Of a stretch of 64,000 nucleotides of DNA, positions 49,801 through 62,614 are shown piece by piece. The notes beneath the pieces were generated by a model, which worked only from the letters and a program-made list of their open reading frames with translations, was not told the origin of the DNA and ran no database searches. The DNA is taken from assembly GCF_028389875.1 (NCBI RefSeq), contig NC_084670.1, positions 11,131,383 through 11,195,382 on the forward strand. The letters run 5' to 3'. Source of the DNA: Rhea pennata. Its lineage: Eukaryota; Chordata; Aves; Rheiformes; Rheidae. The position numbers were made by a program, and so were the translations under genes. Each line of letters begins with the position of its first letter. Positions within the stretch are counted from its first letter, which is position 1.

Positions 49801-52800
49801 GCTAAACCAAGGAAGTTAAATTCTTGTTTAGAAAGGTGTGGGAATAATTACCAGTCCTGATTGATACATTCCAGCAAAATCTTTCTTATGATTAGAAGAG
49901 TTTTGCACATTTCGAAAGTAACAGCTAAATCAAAACAATTAACAATTTTTTTAAGTAAAGTTAAAACTTTTTACCATTTATAAGTTTCTTCTGAAATTCG
50001 GATCACATTCTGCCAACTGCAGGAAAAAACTTGCCTTATTTGATAGTCATTCTAATCATTAATATAAAACCTTAAACTGATCTCAGTGTCATGGCATAAT
50101 TTGGCCCATTATGAAGGATTATTAACAAAAATATATATTTATTGAATCAAGCCAGTAAGTCCATGCACGTACTTGTTTAGAATTCGGAAGTTATACAAGA
50201 TGTAGTTTCTGATGGTCACTGGGTCTCCTGTGGCTTTTATATTTGCTTGTACAGCTTTGATGTATGTGTATATATAGTCTTATCTATTTTTGGTCTGAGT
50301 ATTTTGAGTGGTTTTGAAGCGTGAAGCCAGTGATACATTTTCTATCCAGACTAGGAGGTTGTCCCCTTGATTGGTCACAAAAAAATCTGTTTTATTTGAA
50401 GTAGAAACAAATACAGCTTTTCTGTCTCAGCTGTTGCTATTGAGTGCAAAATATGTTGAGAGGTCTAGACAATAGTGCTGCACAAACTGTAGACCTTGAG
50501 AGACAGAAATAGGCTTCTGAAAGCTGTGTAAATGTGCCTAATGGTACTGCCATTCCTGGTATACCTTGTTGTTTGGAACTGTAGAAGTTGGACTTAAAAT
50601 CTGTTTAGCTATTATTTTTTGCTCTGCAGTCACAATTGCATTTGTTTTGGTGGCTTCTAAAGCACTTAATGGTTGCCTTTTTTTTTTAATTCAGTCTAGT
50701 CAAAACTCTTTCAAAGCATTTCCTAAGTGTGCCCTGAAATTAGAATCTATAATTTCTGTTTTGGAGGAGTCCAATGATTTGTTAATCTCTGTTCACCGTT
50801 GAAATAGCCCCTTTAATTTTTATAAATAATTTAAGAAATGTTTTTGTTTTACTGAGACAACATTGTGACTGTGGTATGGAAGTTTGTATCAAAAATACTG
50901 GGTTTTTTTGTTAGGTGGTTTTGCATTTTATGTAGCTCACTGGCATTTTAGTTTTTTTTTATTATTTAAATTGTAGGATATGGCAACATATCAGCTAGAA
51001 AAATAGTGTGACTTTTTGTACAAACAAGGTAGTTACGGTAGAATGCATTCTTCTGAGGACTCTAGAAAGTTGTATGGAAATTTTGCCTAAAGTAATAGAG
51101 GGGTTGAAACATTCCTGTTGATGAATTCAGCAGTATTGGAAAGTTGTCACAGGCAAACGTTTTTGTTCGTTGTACTAAATAGTATTGAGAGGAGAAGAAC
51201 TCTGCAGTGGAAACAAGTACCTTCTTTAAAGACAGCTTGTTGTTCATCACTAAGTAACGTATATGAAGGTAGTAATCTGTAGATAGTCCCTTCTGATGTT
51301 CAGCTTTACCTCTTGGGTCTTACTTTACTCCAGTAGCCTCCCTAAAATACCGAGAGGGGTCTGTCTTTGAATTTGTCTGAGCTGCCCCTTTGTGGAATCT
51401 GGGAGAATAACAGTTAGCAGCCTAGAAGTATCTGAATTAGCAACCAAGGAGTGTGAACCGGACAGTCGTGGGAATCTGCAAAGAGGAACTTCTTGTCAAA
51501 ATAATTCTCCATCCTGATGTTAGTACCAGCTAATACTGTGCAGGTTAGGCCCTTTTCTACATTTGAAGGGAATGTTTGGAGTCTGTAGTGTGAGTGCCAA
51601 ATAATTCATTCAGTGAGGTGAACACTTCTTGGTTTTCGAGTTGGAGTGGAAGATTAGTAATGTGAATGTGCTCATGGTCTCCCCTGAAGGAAAAGAAACA
51701 CCCAATAGACAGCATACTGAAATAATGGCTTTTACTCTCATCTTTTGCAGAAAGAAAGATTTGCTTCATCTCAGGTTTAATTTAATCCCACTATGCACTG
51801 ATTATTTTGCTAATGGCTTCAAGTTGGCCTCTGAAGTCTAGCTGTTCAAAGGAACAGTGTGTTTTAATGCTCTGACAGGTGTATTGCTCACACTACTTGA
51901 TGTAAGTCTCTTGTTAGGATCCCTGCAGTATAGGCTGTCGCTGTACAGGATTTGTCCTTGCTTTGAGAGAGGCCCAAAAACAACATTCCAAGGAGCAAAG
52001 ATTTATCTTGAAGTCCTTGCTTTTCAGGCAGACTAACTGCCAGTTATCTGAATGGATAGTGCATAGAGTATCCAGAGCAAAACGGCTCTCTTACGTTTTA
52101 ATGAACTGGTTTTTCGGTAATAAATTCTAAAGGTTTTTCCTTTTAGTTTTTATTTGATTTTTTTTTTTCTTTAATCAGTGCAGTGATGGACACACAGAGC
52201 CATATGACAGAAAGGACTCATTCTCAGCCCAGATGGAAGCATCCTTTGATGTTTCTTCTTCACACAGGGGAAGTTCCTGTCAAGAGATGCAGACCTTTTT
52301 GTGGCAACAGTGTTCCCATGTCTGAAATAGGAATGTAACTGGGATGTTTTACATCGTGGCTCTGAATAGCTAGCTCTAGGATACACTGTGTCATTCCATT
52401 GTGGTTCCAGCTAATGGACAGTATTGGATTTTTCTCTCCAAGCACTAGCAGTGTTTTAGTAGAGGTTGGTGACCACAAAGCAGAATTTTGATGTGGTCTG
52501 GGGAAATTAGAAGAAGATGGAGGGAAAAAAAAAACAATGATTTTAGGATTAGGCTTGAGATTTGAGACAGAGGCCTTTATGTGTGTGAGGGGGGGGAGCT
52601 GTACAACAGACAATTTAAGCCAATGTAATGTTTGTTAAGTTGTTTTACTGCTTGTAATCAACCCATTTTTGTGCCGTACCATTTACTGTCTAGTGTTTTG
52701 TGTTCTCTTCAATATAGCCAAGTCCATGGAAAGCTAACAGAAGTGAACATAAACCAGGCTCACTTTCCTCTGGCCGTGAATCTGCCTTTACCAGTCCAGT

Positions 52801-55800
52801 GTCTGTAACCAAACCAGCGGTACTGGCGAGTGGCTCAGTCCTCACCTCTCCCAAAGAGGTAAGGGGTTGGGTTCAGAGGTCGGATGGTAACTTTACTGCT
52901 GCCACCTACTATAGCTTAAACAAAACAAGATCCTGTGTACATAGTACCTGGTTTTGCACTCTTGAAGAATGACTCACTTGTACATTCTTGTTGTGCCACA
53001 TCCCTAATGCACTTAAAGAAATAAAAATGTAGCTTATCCAGATGTAAAGCATTGCCATTGGTGTTTGTCCAGAGGTATTAGAATTTCCCTTCAATATCAT
53101 AAGGTACAAATGCTTTAAGTAATACTGCATGAGTAATTAGAAATGCACAGAATCAGTGTCCACGGTCTGTGTTATCAGAGTGCAGATACCAAGAACAGGC
53201 ATGAACTGAAAGGTAAATTGATTCCTATGCTATCCTTTAATATAGGAGGAGATGAAGGAGAGTGACTAACTTCATTTTCTTCCTCTCTAGAAGAACAGGA
53301 TCAAGTGCAATGAGCTCTTAACATTCCTAAGGGTTTAAGGAGTTTAGTATGTGGACACTTCTACTCTTCAGCTACAGTGTCTGTTCTTAATGTTGTTGTT
53401 GGAAGGGTGTAGTGCACTGAGGTTAAAACTGACTTACTTCTCGTCTTTCTTCTGAAGTGTGGACAGAACTCTGGAATGTAAATCTCTAACACTTCAGCAG
53501 TGCTTGTGATGCATTTTGGCCAGCATTTTTATAATTTCCCATAGATGGGGACAGTAAAGAAATTTTTGTCAAGTAGTTTGTATACCAAATGCTAATTTGG
53601 GTCTTGAAACTGCACAAGGTTTGATGGAAAAGTGGCATTGAATATTTTTTCCCTCCAATCTTAGGAAACAAAACTCAATAGGTTTGTGATCATATGTTTA
53701 ATAATAATAAAGACTGCTATAAGTGATTTATTGACAAAATTTAAAATTAGCATTCTTTGCATTTTAAATATAATAGTGATTTTTCTAGTTGTCTGTGCAT
53801 TTGTCTTTCTCCTTTACAGATATTCTAAAAGAAAATCTATTATATTTATGGTTCTCTGCTTTGTAGGATTTACGTTAAAACAGCCTATACTTTTCTGTGT
53901 TAACCACTAAGTGTAAAGGCAGTCACCAGAGCAATAGTTAAAAAGCGTGTCTGTCATTTGAGAGTCTAGATCTTGCATTGTATCCTTTTATCTTCTGCCT
54001 GTTGTTAGACCAAGTCCTTTGTGCTAGTGACTACCTTTCTGTGCAGTGCACAGCATAGCATGCATAGTTTTGCAGCATAAATATGTAAACAAAATAAGCT
54101 TTCACCTCCAGGTAAGTACCGAGAGGGAATGTGCACTTTATATCACAGAGTAGTAATGCAAGTAATCTCTGACTTTTTTCTTCAGCGAAGCTCTTGCCTG
54201 AAACTTTACTCAGTAAGGCTGTAAGTATTAATCTGACAACAGGACTAGGCAGTTGGGCTTTACCCCTAGAAATAACAGAACTTTCTTTACTGCTGCTTGT
54301 ATTACTAACATCAATCAACTAAACAAAAAGATCTTAATCTTATCGAGCTGAGACTGCGCATTTGTAATACATTTTTCCTTTAATTTATTGGAGACGCGCA
54401 GTATGAACAGGACCATGGCCAGCAAATAATACATTAGTTGTAGCTCTTATGGCCTACTACATGTAATCTCCCCCCTTTTCACTTCTGAAATGGGTAATGC
54501 ATCTCCTGCAGAAGTGTTGAAAATAGCACTATTAGTCATAAGAGACCAGTGTCTTGACATCCAGGAAGATGTTAACTAACACTGTCACAGGGTCTCCGCA
54601 AGCCAATCTAATATAATCCTTAACTCTGTAGCCCAAACTGTTAAAATCATACGGAGTGGCACTTCTGTATGAGTAGCCACCCCTTTTATAGCCTGAGATC
54701 TGAGCAAATCTGAGATTATGTTCAACTTCCTTGTAAGAAATCTGAGAAATTCTTTATTTCAGTCAAAGGGCTAAATTTTCCCTTTAGAAGAGATGCCAAA
54801 AAATGACTACTTGTATGCATTTATATAATGGTCTCTTAATATTGTAAATCCTTCTGCAGAAGGTTCTGAGTAACATCAAAACTGAGATGAAATTCAGTCC
54901 CTTTTCAAGAATCTGTTATTAGGCATTAGCTGTAATGTTTTCCACTGTTTCCTTGATGTGTAGAAATTAAGTCTTGGTACATCAGCGGTTCTATGCATCA
55001 CTATTAAAAAGGCTATTATTTGTAGTGAAGAGCTCAAGTGCAATATTGGAATATTCCAAACTACCAGAAGACTTTTAATTTTTAGTCTTTGTTCATTGTT
55101 ACCTTCTGTCACTTGCAGTCAAATTACCATGTTGAGAGCGCTAAAGTACTATACTAGCTTTTTATCCTAACATTCACAGCCATTTGTTATGTCTCTTGCA
55201 ATTGCCCAGTTTCTTTCACAATATTGAATTGAGTAAAATCTGAGAAGACTACCTGACAAATGTTGCCATAAGGCGTTACTTACAGTACACACTTCTCCAG
55301 CAGAGGCATATCACACACCAGCGTCTTATGTTCAGCAGGCACCGGAAATAGAAGCAGCAGTTGCTGCCTTGTTCTTGTTTCGCTAAATATTTTGATTTCC
55401 TTGCTCTTTGTACAGAGACCTGTGTAAAGTAAAGTAGATTTATTTTGACGAGCCTGAGTTTGCAAGCTTCTCAGTCTAGTTGAAGACAGGAAAAACATTA
55501 CAGGCTTCAGGAAACTTTTAGACTGTTTTTAATTTGAGGAAAAGAGAAAAATTGAAGCACTTAAGGAAGAATGCTTTGCATGTGAGTTTCTAGGTTGTTA
55601 TTTTGAACTGAGTCAATTGTCCATATTAATGAGTAAATTTCTCATCATCTCAGAGTAGCCAAAGACGAACTCCATATATGAGCAGGAGCTTAAGAGGCTG
55701 GGAACTTTCACACAATACATCCTTAATTTTCTCTTTTGCAAGTCCAGTCAAAGTGACAAAACAGATTAAGCTGAAAGCTCATCTTGGTTAGCAGTGTTTT

Positions 55801-58800
55801 AATAGTACTGTTGTGGCTGGGACACTACTGCTGTGCAAACTGCTGTGCTCTATGCCTGGTTTACAGATCTGAGGTAATTAAGAAAGCTAAACACCATGAG
55901 AAACACTGTTGAAAACCATGGGAGGTTACTTTAAGTTTGTAAATTGAACCGAGTAGACTTCTCACAGAGTCCAGGATTGTCCATGTCAGTTCTTCACAGA
56001 GAACCCTCTGGGCTGTGAGTATAGGTGGGCAGGCATCATCAGCGTGCTTTCCAGGGGAGTATACTAGGGCTGAGGCTGCTTGTTTTGCATGTAGCTGTGG
56101 TTAAGGATGTGACCACTCCCTGGAAGGAGAGTACCAACCCATACCTTAGTTTCAGAGCAGAGCTGGCCAGGATGGCTTAAGCCACAAGTTTGAACTGAAC
56201 CTCATCTCCTTGTTTGTTGTGTATGTTTGTGTGGTGTTTTGTGGATTTTTTTTTTTTTCTCAGCAGGCTGAGAGTGCTTCATGATTTTTCTCTGCACCAA
56301 TTTTCTATTGTAGTCTTTGGCATTACTTGAGAGAGAGTTGCGCTGCCCAGGAACAAAATATGTGTATTCATGGCCACATGAATGAACAGCCAGAGAAAGA
56401 AAAAAGTAGTCAATAGTGGTAACTGGGAGAATAATGTGCTGGTAAGAGAAGTGAATTTGTAAAGCCGGTCAGGATTTTGATGGGAAATTGACATTAGATT
56501 TCTTGAGGGGTTGAGAGCCAGCCAGGAAACTCAGGCAGATGTTTAAAAGATATAAGTACAGGCACTGATGAAGAGCCCATTTTAGCAGCAGTACAGTTCA
56601 AAAGTCTCTGTGTTCTACCTTTCTTGTCCAGAGTCCTTCCAGCACCACCCCTCCCATTGAGATCTGCTCTTCACGCTTGACAAAGCTGATGCGCCGCACC
56701 ACCGATAAAAAGAGCGAGTTCCTGAAGGCACTGAAGGATGACAGGAATGGGGAGATCACAGAGAACAGAGAATGTGACAAGCTGGATGATGTAAGATTAG
56801 CATCTTTGCTGTATATCTGGACATTGTGCATTTAAGGAATTAGGTGCTGAAAAAACAGAGCAGTGTATGTAATTCAGACCTTGGAGGAGAAAAGGACTGG
56901 CTTCTGTTGGTCTAGCGCACATGTGCCTGTATTGATAGCGAGCTGCTTACTGAAGTCCTGCCAGTAGTAGCCTTCTGCCATGCTGCCACTGAGATAAAGA
57001 GCAACAAATGGGAACACTTGGAAACTCAGTGCTTTGTGCATGCTGATATGCATGTGTAAAAATACTAGGTGCAAACAGCAATTCCCAATGTTGTTTCAAT
57101 GCTCTTCTGTATGGAAGCTGGCTGTTTTCAGGCAAGTGAGATCAGGGTTAAGATCTTAATTTCCTTTCACAACTCCTTGTCAAACTACATCAACAGTGAT
57201 GTTGAATTTAGTGCTGGTGAAAGATGCATAGTGGCTCGAGCCTCAGGCTTGGACTAGACCCTTAAATACATACATTTTGTAGTTTAATGTTCATATAATG
57301 GGCCTCCTTAAGAGTATATCATTCTCATGGTTTTCTTATTCTGACTCTGAAGCCACTAATGATGGCTTTGTAATGCTAGCACTTATTCCCTTGACATCAG
57401 ACTGCAGCCTGACAAATGTCATTCATGCCTTGTTCTCCTTGTTGTCCTGGCCTCTACCTGGCCAGGTAGAAGTTGCTTTCAAGCACTGTCAGTCCAGGCT
57501 CTGTTGAAAGCACTAACTCTAAGTGAAAGATTTTACTTCACTTCAAGAGCAGAAGCTTGAACTTGAAACTGTTCTTCAGTGCTATCTGTGCAAGCACATC
57601 TTGACACTTTCATTTTTCTTTAGATGGAGAGCAACAGCACACCAGAACCAAAGGAAAATTGGGAAGAGAATTGCCATCAGAATGGCCTCTCTCTCCCTTT
57701 GCCAGAGGAAGGAGAAAACCTCTCTCATTCATTGGAAGCAGAACACAGGTGAGGAAGTGGCAAAATAGGAGTGTCTGGAATAAAGGAGGCAGACTTCTGA
57801 CACTGTGCAAGAAGACGACAGCTGTTTCAAAGAAAGCTCTGTGCCTGGGAAGCAGCACTAGCTTTGTTTGTACTGAGCTAGAGATGTGTGGGCTTCATTA
57901 CTAGTACTGATCTGGGTGGAGGCTTGCTAAAAGTAAAACAAGGCACTGACAGCTGAGCCAATATTTTGCCAAGGTCTGTAATTAAATTCCTTTGCTTCTC
58001 TAATGCTGCATCACTGTGTGGTAATGCTGCCTAGATATTTACCTGCCCACACAGGGAGGCAGCCAGTCTAGTGTCATGCTGGTTAATATACAAGAGGTAT
58101 CCTAAATGTGAGAGTCTGGGAGAATCATGGGAACACACGCGCACACACACACACCACACTTTCTTACATTGTTCCTGTGTGGCTTTAAATACTGTAAAGT
58201 TGGGAGGGGGTAAGAAAATATTTGTTTAATATCTTGACTTTATCGTGCTAGAGTAAGCAGCGTATGAGCATCTAATGTAAGTGGATAGTAAGTTTTAGAA
58301 GATCCTGAGCTGAGATACTGGTTTGATTGCTTATGTCCTCCTTCAGTGTCCCTGGGTAGAATTTCAGATTTCTGCCTTGCTTTCCTCCTGCCAGAGTGGT
58401 TATGTGCAGGGCTCTGAGGATTAAATACTTGTAAAACAGAGTATGAAAAATGTTGGATAAACACCAGGCATTGATAAGTAAAACATAGAAGATGATTTCT
58501 TGGTTAATTGGGAATGGTTAATACAAAATCTCGTGCTTTATGGATAGACTATTTTCTCCTTTGTCTCTGTTTTCTTGCTTTAATTCCTGTGCCCTCTTCC
58601 CTCAAATCAGGTTATTGAAAGAAATGGGATGGCAGGAATATCCTGAAAATGATGAGAACTACCTTCCCCTCACGGAGGATGAGCTCAAAGAGTTCCAAAT
58701 TAAATCAGAGCAGGTATGTTTACAGCTATTGCCACAGTGACTGCTCTTCTTCTCCCTTCTTATGTATAAGTTTTCTGCAGTGTAATTTTCAGGATGTTCC

Positions 58801-59106
58801 AGAGGACAAGGTACTGAACCCAAATAGTAGTGCAATAGATGATTGCCTTAACTGTACTGAGAGAGGATATACAATTAAAAATATGATCTATGTCTACAGA
58901 TGGTCAGTGATAACTTTCTGCACTTGTGCTAGTTTTGAAACTTATTTTCATTCCTATAGCGAAGAAGAAACGGATTTGGGAAGAATGGATTTCTTCAGGG
59001 CCGCAGCTCCAGCCTGTTGTTCCACTGGAGAAGCACTTTTAAGACAAAGATTGAGGACTCGGATACAGAAACTAGTAGCAGTGAAACTTCAGATGACGAT
59101 GCCTGA
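43131..59106 (+). CDS. GPBP1L1: GPBP1L1, vasculin-like protein 1, complete coding region
   Basis: Ten coding exons with GT-AG borders: 43131-43190, 44219-44348, 44696-44979, 47739-47811, 48965-49158, 52718-52858, 56632-56790, 57624-57748, 58611-58713 and 58960-59106. They sum to 1416 nt, or 471 residues plus TGA, against about 474 recalled for human. All exon phases join without a frameshift. The protein begins MAQHDFVPAWLNFSTPQSAK and carries the conserved vasculin blocks GEGRFGVSRRRHNSSDGFFN (residues about 30-50) and MLVIKKVSKEDPAAAFSAAF. A conserved C-terminal block (GWQEYPENDENYLPLTEDEL) and an acidic serine-rich end (DSDTETSSSETSDDDA) follow. It is largely disordered and has no catalytic motif. 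The paralogue GPBP1 is described as a nuclear factor that binds GC-rich promoters; a similar role here is by family only. Transcription starts at the CpG island shared with TMEM69. Confidence 0.96.
43845..43874. repeat. (GT)15 microsatellite
   Basis: Fifteen perfect GT units in GPBP1L1, between the first and second coding exons. Likely polymorphic. Confidence 0.95.
44395..44427. repeat. Imperfect inverted repeat of 14-bp arms
   Basis: ATATTCTACAGAAT (44395-44408) and ATTCTGCAGAATAT (44414-44427) are reverse complements at 13 of 14 positions, 46 bp after the 44219-44348 exon of GPBP1L1. The second arm contains the perfect palindrome ATTCTGCAGAAT. Confidence 0.8.
46390..46680 (-). mobile_element. 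Possible CR1 reverse-transcriptase fragment, antisense
   Basis: AGACTGTCAAAAGCCTGTTG near 46404 and TGTACCTTGTCATTCTCTTC near 46495 are in the order and spacing expected of the antisense CR1 reverse-transcriptase region. The rest is too diverged to be sure. The ends are uncertain. Confidence 0.35.
47218..47276. repeat. TA/CA compound microsatellite
   Basis: ATATATGTATA is followed by interrupted CA repeats to about 47264, then ATATATGTATAT. It lies in the GPBP1L1 intron before the 47739 exon. Confidence 0.9.
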
Positions 59107-59860
59107 AAGCGGGCACAAGAAAATTAAAATAAATAAAATCAACCCAATAAACTCAGTTCATAGTTCAACATGTGTTTGGGGGTATAAACTAAACAGTTTA
59201 TTCTGTCTCCAGTCTGTTCAGTTTTTTCTTTTGTTGTTGATACTTCATGCACAAGGGAAATAATTGTATCCCAAAGAAGAGAGAAATTGGCTTCTTTAGC
59301 TTTTTCTTTTGGTTTTGCCCTAATGCTTAATAGAAGTTTGTGCAGCTAGCAAATTTTGAGGAAAATCCCTTGTGGGGCAGTGCACAAGTTCAGTCTTGTA
59401 AGCAGGATACAAGTGACTGACTGATCTTTGCAACAACAAGCTTCTAACAGTGCCGCCTGCATTACATAATGTTGTGCGGTAACAATGTGCTAAAACAATC
59501 ATTGTCAATGACAAAATGGCTATTGAAGTTCTAATTGTGTTAAATTAATGCTAATAACATGAACTTTTTATTTTATTTTTTTTTGGCGGCTCGGGGAGCT
59601 TCATCACTTAACCAGGCATTTGTGGTTTTCTTTTTTTGGGTACAGCTGTAAAATATTTGGATATAGGAATTGTTTGTGTTCTTCTTCTTGCAGCCTTGAT
59701 ATTCAGGGTGGATTGTAAAATATAAATTTTTGTGAGATTTCAAAGATTAAGATTATTTTGATAACATTATTTACAGATTTAAAAAAGTGACTATCACATT
59801 GAGTCTGTATGAGGGGGAAAAACTACTGCATCAAAAATAACTAACTTGGAATAAATATTT
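59107..59860 (+). other. GPBP1L1: GPBP1L1 3' UTR with poly(A) signals
   Basis: AATAAA occurs at 59128-59133 and 59132-59137 (within 30 nt of the stop), at 59146-59151 and again at 59850-59855. The early cluster would give an unusually short UTR; the late one gives about 0.75 kb. No coding sequence is seen. Confidence 0.6.
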
Positions 59861-62340
59861 TGCATCAGTTTGCCAATTCTAATTGTCTTTCTTATGTAAG
59901 AAAAGCTTTCCTTTAAAGGGACTTGCAACTTTGGGGTTTTAATAGCACTGAGGATAAATACTTTCTTCTCCCACTGTATTTTTCCGCTTGGCAAACATTA
60001 CTGTAGTGCTCAGACTGCAGAAGCTATACTCTTCCTTTAAAAAGGGAGAGCCAATGGTGAGATGATAGCCCACGTTTGTTCAAAAAAATATATATGTGTG
60101 TATATATATATATATATCTCAATTCAAATTATCTTCTACTAAAGCAGTTCACTTCTTTTCTGCTTCATACAAAATAGACAGTGAAGCTCGACTGGTTGGT
60201 GTCACTTCCTGTTCCTAGTGCAGTGCTGCTGTTTGTTCACAACATGGCAAGGGAATGTCTGAATCCAAAGCTGTTTTCATTGAAGTCTTTTTTAAAAATT
60301 CATGAAAACATTTCTATTAGATTAAAAAAGATTTTACAAACAACTCATTTGTGGCCTAAGCTATTTCAGTGTCTGTTTAAGCTGAGCTTGTACAGAAACA
60401 TTTTTGATTGAGGAGTATCGACACAGTTGTGCAAGTCAGTGGGTGGAATTGCACACTGAGTATGAAATTCAGGTCTCATTGAAATGATGAGACACACCTG
60501 CTGACCTTGGTGTGGGCAGGATTTCACACTGCGTTTTGCTTGTTTTTAATCTACTCCTGACAGGCAAAGAAGTGATAGATGTGTAGTAGAATTAACAGTG
60601 CTTAGCCATGGATCTTTGCATTTGAACTCAAGGGAATGCTTTCAGCTGTGCCAGATGTTCCTGTTACAATTGTGCTTTTAGTTTTGTGCTGTCACTTGGA
60701 CACTGACACAAAATTAGTGTACTAAGAGGGCTAACAGGTTTTTTTTTTTTATCACTACTGACCTGAGCCAGGCTGGTGGCCTGGGAATGTTCTGTGATCC
60801 CCAGGATACTTCTATGATCTTGTAGCTCCTTTTGAAGGTTGTACCTCTGATTCCATCAAATTTGCCTTTTGTCTGTGCAAGTTGCATCAGTTCCATTTAT
60901 CCATTTTTAAAACTCTCTCATATTAAATGCCTGTAAAAAATGATGTGAAAATTCATACAAATGTATTTGCATTATTGTCAGGAAACAGGCTAAATACAAA
61001 GAAGTCTTTCAGATCAAATCCCTTTAGATAGCTACTTGTAGTGGGCTAATTAAATGCTTAAAAACATCATTGTACTGCTAAAATAGCTTTGTCTAGAATA
61101 AGGAATCTATCTGACAGGAGAGGGAAAAGAATGACCTGTGTGTTAACACGTAAGGAGCTCTCAATGTCATCTACTGATGCTTTACTTGCTTCAACTTCTA
61201 CATCCCTGCTATCCAAACAGACTTGGTGTGGTTTAAAGTGAAGAAACTGTAATGAGTTAGATTGCCTCTGGAGAGCACCTAATTGAGCAAATTAGCTTAG
61301 TTCAAGCAGCAGGTTCTTCAGAAGCTAGTTGCTGTAATGATCAGCAGTGTGGGGGAGAGAGCTCCATCCCCCTGAGAAGAAATTGCAGGTGCCCCTTCAC
61401 CTGCAGTATTCATAAAACAAAGTGACCTGAGAAAATAGTGGGATGAGGGGTGTAAGAACTGATTCTGGAAACAGGCACAGCCATGAGGAACAAGCTGATG
61501 GATGCTGGAAAGAGCTGTTGCTTCCTTATTTAAAGACTACGTCTTGCAGTCGGGGAGGGGAAAAACAGGTACTGCAGAGCAGGAGCCAGCATTACCCCTG
61601 AGGGTTAATGAATTGTAGGGGTGGAGGCTGAATACCTCACCAACCTGGACTAAATATGGCATGAAAAGCTGGGTGTGATGTGACACAGGTAGTACACAGG
61701 AACAGAGAGCCCTGGTGCACAGGGTGAGGCGTTGTGAAAGTCTGAAACTGCTCTGCAGCTTGGCCAGGGGAGCTGCAGAATGGAGGTGGGTTCAAAATGC
61801 TGTCTGGCCCGTGACAGGTCTGAAGGCCCAACAGTCCCTTGAGCTGGTTGTTGTGTGGTTTCAGTGCTGTGCGGGGATGGCAAAGTGTTGGGAGGCACCA
61901 GCGCTGAACGGCTGCATTGGTATGGATGTCTGTGCAAACGACGTATTTGTCCTTGGGCAGAAGGAATTTGTCTTTGGGCTGTCAGACTCCATGTTCAGCC
62001 TGCTGGGCAGAAGTGGAGGACATTTGTTTTCTGTGTAGGAGCCTGGTGTTCTCCCTCTAAGCATCAGCCATAACACAGAGGAGCTGCCAGTTGCAATTCT
62101 TCCTTCTGCTCACCAGAGTAGGAGGAGATGTGGAAGTGTCAGGCAGCGTATAAAGGAGTTTTACCTCAGTGCATCGCTGCTGCCAGTGTTTGAACATGCG
62201 TGGTCAGGAAAATCCTCCTGACAATCCTTCGGGGTGGTTTTGCTACTCCTATACTGTTCCCCCTTCAGATCAGCTGTTGAAGCTGATCCAGTACCTTGGA
62301 GGTAAAACAAGGTGGTTGCACTAACCATATTCACCCCAGC
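59861..62340. other. GPBP1L1-CCDC17 intergenic region
   Basis: About 2.5 kb. The left part is AT-rich. From about 61.3 kb GC content rises and overlapping open frames appear on both strands near 61.65-62.1 kb, none with recognisable similarity or splice context. It includes the TA microsatellite at 60088-60118. Confidence 0.5.
60088..60118. repeat. TA-rich microsatellite
   Basis: TATATATGTGTG followed by about nine TA units, downstream of GPBP1L1. Confidence 0.9.
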
Positions 62341-62614
62341 AGCAGGGAGCATGTCTGCCCTGGCCACCCGGGAAGCGAGCGGCGCGTCCGAACCAGTGCA
62401 CGCAGCAATTCAGCTCTCCTAAAAATGAGAGGCAGCGCTCTTCTCCCGGGGGCTGCAGGGCGGCTCTGCCAAACACTCCGGGATCCTCCCCGCGGCGCCC
62501 GGCCCACAAGGCAACCGGGGCCAGGCCGCGCACGGCACCTCCCTCCCGCCCCGCTTAGCAACGGCCCACGCGCCGCCGCAGCGCCGGCCGCCCGCGCCGG
62601 GCACCGCCGGGCCG
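62340..62614 (+). promoter_or_regulatory. CCDC17: CpG-rich promoter and 5' UTR region of CCDC17
   Basis: GC content rises sharply from about 62.35 kb and remains very high to the right edge. CpG-dense sequence (CGCGCCGCCGCAGCGCCGGC near 62570) lies directly before the CCDC17 ATG. No TATA box is seen and the start site cannot be placed. Confidence 0.6.

Noticed and set aside
57350-57430. ATGATGG...CTGA with a short terminal stem, considered as a C/D-box snoRNA in a GPBP1L1 intron
   Set aside because: The C box is imperfect and overlaps the stem, and no C'/D' pair is visible.
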